Source of the DNA: Zingiber officinale
Lineage: Eukaryota > Streptophyta > Magnoliopsida > Zingiberales > Zingiberaceae
Assembly (NCBI RefSeq): GCF_018446385.1
Contig: NC_055998.1
Span: forward strand, 21,507,173-21,571,172
Direction of reading: 5' to 3'
Length of the DNA stretch: 64,000 bases
The translations under genes and the position numbers were made by a program. The notes under the pieces are model-generated. The model searched no databases. It saw only the letters and a program-made list of their open reading frames with translations, and was not told the DNA's origin. Of this stretch, positions 58,311 to 64,000 are shown in pieces (the first letter of the stretch is position 1; every line of letters begins with the position of its first letter).

Positions 58311-59150
58311 ATGGGCATTTACTACCAAGTAGAAGGACCAATATCGAGTCAACATTTAGATCGGACTCAAACTCGACTCGATTTGGGTTTTCATTTTGAC
58401 CGGGTGTGTTCTCGTTTTACCTTTGATTTACAACTTAGTTTGACTCTTGACTTGGCCATGCCAAATGGAGGCTAACTATCTACCGCATCATATTACTTGA
58501 ATGTAAATTTGATTGCAACTGAAGTAGTATATTAGGAAAAAAAATAGATCCGCTATATTAGTGGTAAATCAGTATATTAAAGCTCCTGGTTTGTGTGTGA
58601 CAAATATTCATTACTACAACAACCATATCTTGTAACCTTGCTCACTCCTACTAAGAACCATACATATAGCTTAAAAGTGCTTGTTGTGAGTGGGCCGTCA
58701 GATTATTCACCAACAAATATGCAAAAGATAAGCATATGATGGAAGAACCAGACTTGCAAGGTCTAACCAAATTAATAGAAACAACATGGAATAGGAGATC
58801 GACTACAAAGCATGCAATTGGATCATGTGCTACAAACAAGATAAAAACTTCTAAATTGACATTTATGCTTCTACCTATTTACCTCGCTTTAAGTCTGGTT
58901 CCAAACATAAAGCAAAATCAAAGGGTTAAAGCTATCATATATTTTTCATTTTCATTTTTACACTCCTCCCCCAACTCTCTCTTTTATTTCACCTATTCTT
59001 CCCTTCGAGTAGGCACAACATAGAGTTAAATATCTTAAATATACTTGAAATTGAGCACATGAACTTTTTTTGTTGCATGAACTATCATAAACATTTAACA
59101 ATGATGCTCTATCATATTAACGTTGATACGGTGCATGTTCGTGAGGTCGG
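58311..59150. other. Intergenic spacer
   Basis: AT-rich, no supported gene, RNA or element border. Confidence 0.45.
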
Positions 59151-59512
59151 CAAGTTGATGTGATTATAAGTCAGGGACACAAGAGGGTCAGAAGTCAAGC
59201 TGACCTAGAGGTCAAGAAGGTCAGAAGTCAAGCCTCCGTGGCCGGTCAGAAATCAGGCGGACGTGGAGGTCAAGAAGGTCAGAAGTCAAGCCTTCGTGGC
59301 CGGTTAGAAATCAGGCGGATGTGGAGGTCAAGGAGGTAAAAATTCAAGCTTACGTGGACAGGATCGAAGTCTCAGCAGATGGGACGGTCAAAAGATAATA
59401 TTATATGTTAGACACAGACCCGGTGTGTAGGTCGGGACGTACAAGCGATGGATAGTAGCCAACAGTAAACGGGTCCGGACACAGACCCAGCATGCAGGTT
59501 GGTGTTAGAGTG
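59151..59512. repeat. 58-bp tandem repeat and flank of the copia LTR
   Basis: GTCAAGAAGGTCAGAAGTCAAGC recurs at 59211 and 59269, with a diverged copy (GTCAAGGAGGTAAAAATTC) at 59327, period 58. Variants of ACACAGACCC(G/A)G recur at about 59413 and 59480. Non-coding. Confidence 0.8.
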
Positions 59513-61939
59513 TATACTAAAAGCCTAGCTTTTGTAAACATTTATTTGTTGAAATAAAAGAATCACATTGGTCAATTTCTGCATTTATTTGTTAAATGCA
59601 ATTGTTCAATTAATTTATATAGTAGATAACATGGAGTGTGGTGTCACACTCAGAAGATCATGTTGTCGGTTCTCTATGAATTATGAACAGTTGCTCGCGA
59701 CTAAGATGGAAAGGAACAAATCATCAGTATAGTCGTAGTGTAATTAAGTATTAGTTTATCTTGACTAATAAATTACACTGATACACTTTAAGTGTATTGA
59801 GTAGGATCATTTAGGTAAGTTCTTTTTGTACTGACTTAGTAAAAGAACTAAACCTTAGTTATTATGGAAGTGTGTACTCTTAATCCTAATATAATAACAA
59901 GACCATATATTTAATATTTATTTCTTTGACTTATCAAAGGGTGAGGTTTAGCTCGATAAATCAAGATGCCCGATAAGTTGGGAAATGATATTACTTATAG
60001 TGTGTGTTGTTGATTATAGAAGGAATCTGTGTCCTAGTTATCTAGGTTGAGAATGTCCCTAAGAGGAGCTCATAAGGATTGTCATGTTAAACCCTGCAGG
60101 TGGACCTAGTCCAACATGACAATGAAGTTGAGTGATACTACTCTTGGAGCTAGATATTAATTAAGTGAGTTGTCAGTAACTTACTTAATTAGTGGACATT
60201 CGTAATCTTAAACACAGGGAGACTAACACACTCATGATAAGAAGGAGCCCATAATGTAATTTGGGATTGGTGCGGTAGTGCGATAATAACTCTTTAGTGG
60301 AATGAGTTATTATCGATGAACTTGAGTTGTGTGTTCAGGGCGAGCACGGGATACTCAAGCTCATCGGAAGGCCAAAACCAATTTCTCCTCTAGGTCCCTG
60401 TCGCAGCCTCATTATAGCCTCAAAGTCCATCCAAATGTAAGGCTCTTCTTGGTGTCCAAGAAGGGGGCCGGACCATTGCTTAGTGACCAAGCAATGGCCG
60501 ATCACATCCTCTTATAGGGGCTGACCCTATAGCTTGGTGACCAAGCTTGTAGGGGTCGACCAAGATTAATTCAAATAGGAGGGGTGTTTTGAATTTTTTA
60601 AAATCTTCTCTTTGAAGAAAACTATAAGTTTTAAAAGAGAGATTTTAATTTTTAAAACTTTCCTTATTTGAATTAGGCCACATGTTTTAATAGAGAGTTT
60701 TAAAAGTTTTAAAACTTTCCTTTTTTAACCATCCTCATGGTTTAAGAAAAAAGGGAGATAAGTTTTAAAATTAAAATTTTCTATCATCATGTTAAAAAAG
60801 GAAATTTTATAAGAGAATTTTTAAATTTTAAAACATGATTTTAATTTTTAGAAACTTTCCTTTTTTAACTCCTACTTTAGGAAAGAGAGCTTATAGAATT
60901 TTATAAGAATTTTTCTTGTAAAATTTTATATAAAAATTATTTATTTCTTTCTCTTGTGGGGACCGACCAACCTTGCTTGGTGCCCAAGCAAGGTGGCTGG
61001 CCATATTAAAATTATAAAATCATCATCCAATTAATTTTGGTGATTGATTCAATCAAGAGGAAAGAAAAGGAAAAATAAAAGGGAAAAGGAAAAACTCTTG
61101 GATGATTTTATTTTTTGTAAAAAGTTTTTCCTTATTTGTCTTGGGCAAGTAATATAAAAGAAGGGGTGAGGGGGCTTCATGAGACACAACTCTTATTCTT
61201 TTGCTTGGGTGATCTCTTGGTGGCCGACCCTCTCCTTTCTTCCTTTCCCTTTGCTCTCTTCTCCTTGGTGGTGGTGGTGGCCGAATTCTAGAGGAAGAGG
61301 AAGGACTCTTTTGGGTGGTGTTCATCTTGGAGGATCGTCGCCCACACGACGTCCAAGGCGAGGCGAGGAATACGGCAGAAGATCTTGAGGTCATTAGCTT
61401 ACAAAGAGAAGGTATAACTAGTATTTTTCTTCCGCATCATACTAGTTGTTTTTCTTTGTGTAAATTCTAAATACAAGAGGCAATTAGATCTAGTTTAATC
61501 GAATTTATTTTTCAATTTTATGTTTTCTTCTTTTTCGAATTTGTGATTCGATTGTTCTTTTTGGTTAACCTAGAGTTATTTAAGGAAATAAATATTAGCT
61601 TTCCTTAAAAGGCTTTGCCTAGGTGGTGGTGGTTGCTCCCATATCCAAGAAGGTCATGTGCCTCGCCATGCAGTCCTGGAAGCCAATTTTGGAAATTAAT
61701 ATTTATGGAATTAATAACCTAGGTAGTTTTGAATCAATAGTGTTAAGTTCCGCTTGCGATTCAAATCTAAATCATTAAGAATAGATAAGTTAAATTTGGA
61801 ATCAATGATGTTAAGTTCCATCTGCAATTCCTAATTTAACTTCTAAAGAACACAATAAGTTATTTAAGGAAAGGTTCGACACTTGTACAAAAAATTTTTA
61901 TACAGTGGAACCGGTACGTTTTCCTAGGATTAACCAACA
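59513..61939 (+). mobile_element. 5' LTR of the copia element
   Basis: 2427 bp, TGTTAGAGTG...ACCAACA. TATA-like AATATAAAAG at 61151 with a purine-rich stretch after it; transcription may start about 30 bp later, giving a long R/U5. Contains TTTTAAAA-rich inverted words at 60600-60960. Open frames in it (61053-61394 minus and others) are not supported. Confidence 0.88.
61151..61160 (+). promoter_or_regulatory. Putative TATA box of the copia LTR
   Basis: AATATAAAAG followed after about 30 bp by the GAGGGGGCTTC region, in the last third of the LTR. Assignment by position and consensus only. Confidence 0.4.
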
Positions 61940-61940
61940 A

Positions 61941-61953
61941 TTGGTATCAAAGC
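61941..61953 (+). other. Primer-binding site of the copia element
   Basis: TTGGTATCAAAGC lies one base inside the LTR end and pairs with initiator-methionine tRNA with one change (A for G in CAGAGC). Followed by a leader of about 1.1 kb without frames. Confidence 0.85.
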
Positions 61954-63062
61954 TAGGGTTTGCCTCTGTGTATTTTTAGAATTCAAATAGGTTATGCACA
62001 TGTCATACATAATTTAGGCAGGAAAATAGTAGGATGTGCTAACTCTTTGGTTGTAGGCTCCAACTATTATGACTTATTGATATTGTGTGTGATTGGACCC
62101 TTGGACATGTCAAGGGCATTATTTGTGTGCATGATTGTATGCATAAAAATACAGTAGGAGCTGTATTATTATTTTTTTTTAGAATTTTATTTTTGTTCGA
62201 TCTAGAATACATGTACATTCCCTCGTGGAATATAGGATCAATATATGTAAAATTCTATTTTTGTTGCGGATCGGATTCTTGCAAGGTGTGGTACTTTTGG
62301 AGCACCGGAGGCGCAGCAGAATAAGAAGCAAGAAGGATGCGACAACTCTACCCGATGGCGGTGGCTAAAGATGGCAGCAGCTAGGGTTGGAGCATACTGA
62401 AGACAGTGATGGAAAAGACCATAATAGTTGGAAAATTAATTTCCAAATTTATTGCTTTTATTTACTGTGATATTTATATGCATGTGATGTATGCTAGGAT
62501 AGGTTAAAAATCCTCATTTTCAAATAACTAAGTGGGAGAGGGATTTTAATAAATCCCATGGTCTCCATTACTGGTTTGTAAGTGATACAACAAGCCTGCG
62601 TGTTGGCTCTGAGTGCTTCCCTCCACAACGGATGGGTTTGTTGCAGATCACTAGATCAAACTTCCTTTTATGGATGATTATAGGAAATTATTTAGGAGTG
62701 TGTGATCTTCTCCAACTGAAGGGGCACAATCCTATTTAATGGACTTAGTATCAAGTAATGGTATACACTTAGACGCATTCAATAGTATCCTCCCCAACGA
62801 AGTCACTACTATTGTCTTGTGTGACCAAAGTGAAACCAACTATTAATTTTATTTGTCATAAAGTTAGGATGACAAGATAATAAAATTAATGGGTCACACC
62901 CTCCTCTTACAAATGATGAAGTTGTATACGTCCACACTAACGTGGCATGTAATATTCACGGTGATTTGAGGTGTTGGTTAATTTAAAATAGTATTGTTTG
63001 AGGAATCAATATTATTCTAAATTTAGAGTCTTGACCAAAGTTTAATTTTTGTGATTCTTAGG
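61954..63062 (+). other. Leader of the copia element
   Basis: About 1.1 kb between primer site and gag start with no supported frame. A frame at 61960-62157 overlaps the primer site and is not called. Confidence 0.6.
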
Positions 63063-64000
63063 ATGACTTTCAACCCACTAGCCATTATACTGAAAGAGAA
63101 CAAACTTACTAGTCCCAACTATATTGATTGGAAAAGAAACCTGGACATTGTTCTTACTGCTGAAAGCTATAAGTTTGTACTGACTGAGGCTTGCCCTGAT
63201 GCACCTGACGGTGACTCTACCCCAGAGGAGATTGAGTATCATAATAAATGGGTAAAAGCTGATGAGATGGCGTGGTGTTACATTTTGGCATCTATGTCAA
63301 ATGTATTACAACATCAGCATCAAGATTTACCAACAGCTTATGATATAATGAACAATCTCAAAGAACTCTTTGGGCACCAGAGTCGGACTGCTAGGCAAGA
63401 GGCAATGAGGAAGCTAATGACAACCACTATGTCTGAGGGGACACCCGTAAGGGATCATATCCTCAAAATGATGGCTTATCTGAATGAAATACAAGTCCTT
63501 GGAGGAGAAATCGATGGGGAAACCCAGGTCGATATAATTCTCCAAACGCTACCCAGAAGTTTTGAGCAGTTCCGCCTGAACTATAACATGAACAAAAGAG
63601 AGTATACGTTGGCGGAACTTCTGACAGAACTACAGGCAGCAGAAGGAATATTTCGTCACAGTTCTCAGATTCACTATGCTGAAAATGGTTCTACTTTTAA
63701 GTCGAAAGGCAAGAAGAAGAAGAAACAGGTCTTTTCAACAAAGAAGGTGAATAAACCTCAGAGTACAGGATAGAAAGCTGGAATGAAGAAGCCGAAGGGC
63801 AAGTGCTTCATCTGCAAGCAGTCTGGACATTGGAAAGCGGACTGTCCTCGTAGGAACCAGAACAATAAAGGTATATCTCATACTCTAGTTGTTGAAACAT
63901 GTTTAGCGGTGTTATCTACCAGCACCTGGTGTGTAGATACGAGAGCCACTGATCATGTCTACAATTCTTTGCAGGGGTTCTAGGAAATCCGATGACTATT
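63063..64000 (+). pseudogene. Copia gag and protease start, two premature stops
   Basis: The gag start is the ATG at 63063 (MTFNPLAIIL). It has the copia gag core with DWKRNLDIVLTAE, MRKLMTTTMSEGTPVRDH and LPRSFEQFRLNYN, and then a lysine-rich stretch. A TAG at 63771-63773 breaks the frame before the zinc knuckle CFICKQSGHWKADC (63807-63848). The same frame continues into the protease region, where WCVDTRATDHV has Arg in place of the Gly of the DTG/DSG active site. Another TAG follows at 63981-63983. The element is thus unable to make a working polyprotein as it stands. It continues past the window. Confidence 0.88.

Larger units (their letters stand above)
59513..64000 (+). mobile_element. 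Ty1/copia element, 5' part, continues beyond the window
   Basis: 5' LTR 59513-61939, primer site TTGGTATCAAAGC from 61941, untranslated leader to about 63062, then gag and the start of protease. The 3' part is outside the window, so the target duplication and LTR identity cannot be read. Lineage within copia not assigned. Confidence 0.9.

Noticed and set aside
61053-61394. 113-codon minus frame in the copia LTR with RRREQRERKKGEG stretch
   Set aside because: Low-complexity translation in LTR, antisense, unsupported.

Overview
The window is nuclear DNA of a flowering plant, probably a monocot: the two unspliced or first-exon-rich genes are GC-rich against an AT-rich intergenic background, the ubiquitin-conjugating gene has plant-type GT-AG introns, and most of the sequence is plant transposons (Ty3/gypsy, Ty1/copia, CACTA, hAT, SINE, TRIM). 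The species cannot be read from the sequence. I see no bacterial feature, no CRISPR array and no convincing new enzymatic system. The novelty is in transposon architecture.

Host genes are few and sit between 7 and 26 kb: a four-exon class I ubiquitin-conjugating enzyme E2 (7141-9859, +), a single-exon VQ-motif protein (10730-11209, -), a single-exon RETICULATA-related plastid membrane protein (14846-15922, +), and a small protein with a cysteine/histidine GSFRC signature of the plant serine-rich-protein-like family (25608-25931, -). They are ordinary neighbours with separate promoters, with no sign of a cluster.

Layout. 1-1202: end of a copia-type LTR (minus), inserted into a large non-autonomous LTR element whose tandem arrays and 3' LTR run 1203-5104. 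5139-5643: hAT MITE with 8-bp target duplication. 5.7-16.7 kb: host genes and AT-rich spacer with one SINE. 16763-21155: complete young non-autonomous LTR retrotransposon (LARD type) of the same family as the first, TSD CTAGT. 21.8-25.1 kb: decayed copia element (minus). 25.6-25.9 kb: host gene. About 27.6-45.55 kb: copia-type element (minus) that keeps gag but has low-complexity DNA in place of pol. Its 3' LTR holds a GC-rich hAT MITE (28192-28849), and its 5' LTR is split by a complete chromovirus-type Ty3/gypsy element (34764-45399, TSD TTACC). 46153-57403: complete but decayed CACTA element (TSD ATA), itself carrying a TRIM, a solo gypsy LTR and two SINEs, each with its own target duplication. 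57.4-59.4 kb: spacer with tandem repeats and one more SINE. 59513-64000: 5' LTR, leader and gag/protease start of a further copia element (+) that leaves the window.

The nested insertions give a relative order of events: CACTA before its TRIM, solo LTR and SINEs; copia (27.6-45.6) before the gypsy element and the hAT MITE; first LARD before the copia at the left edge. Element ends and target duplications were read base by base. Family names of weakly conserved elements are inference.
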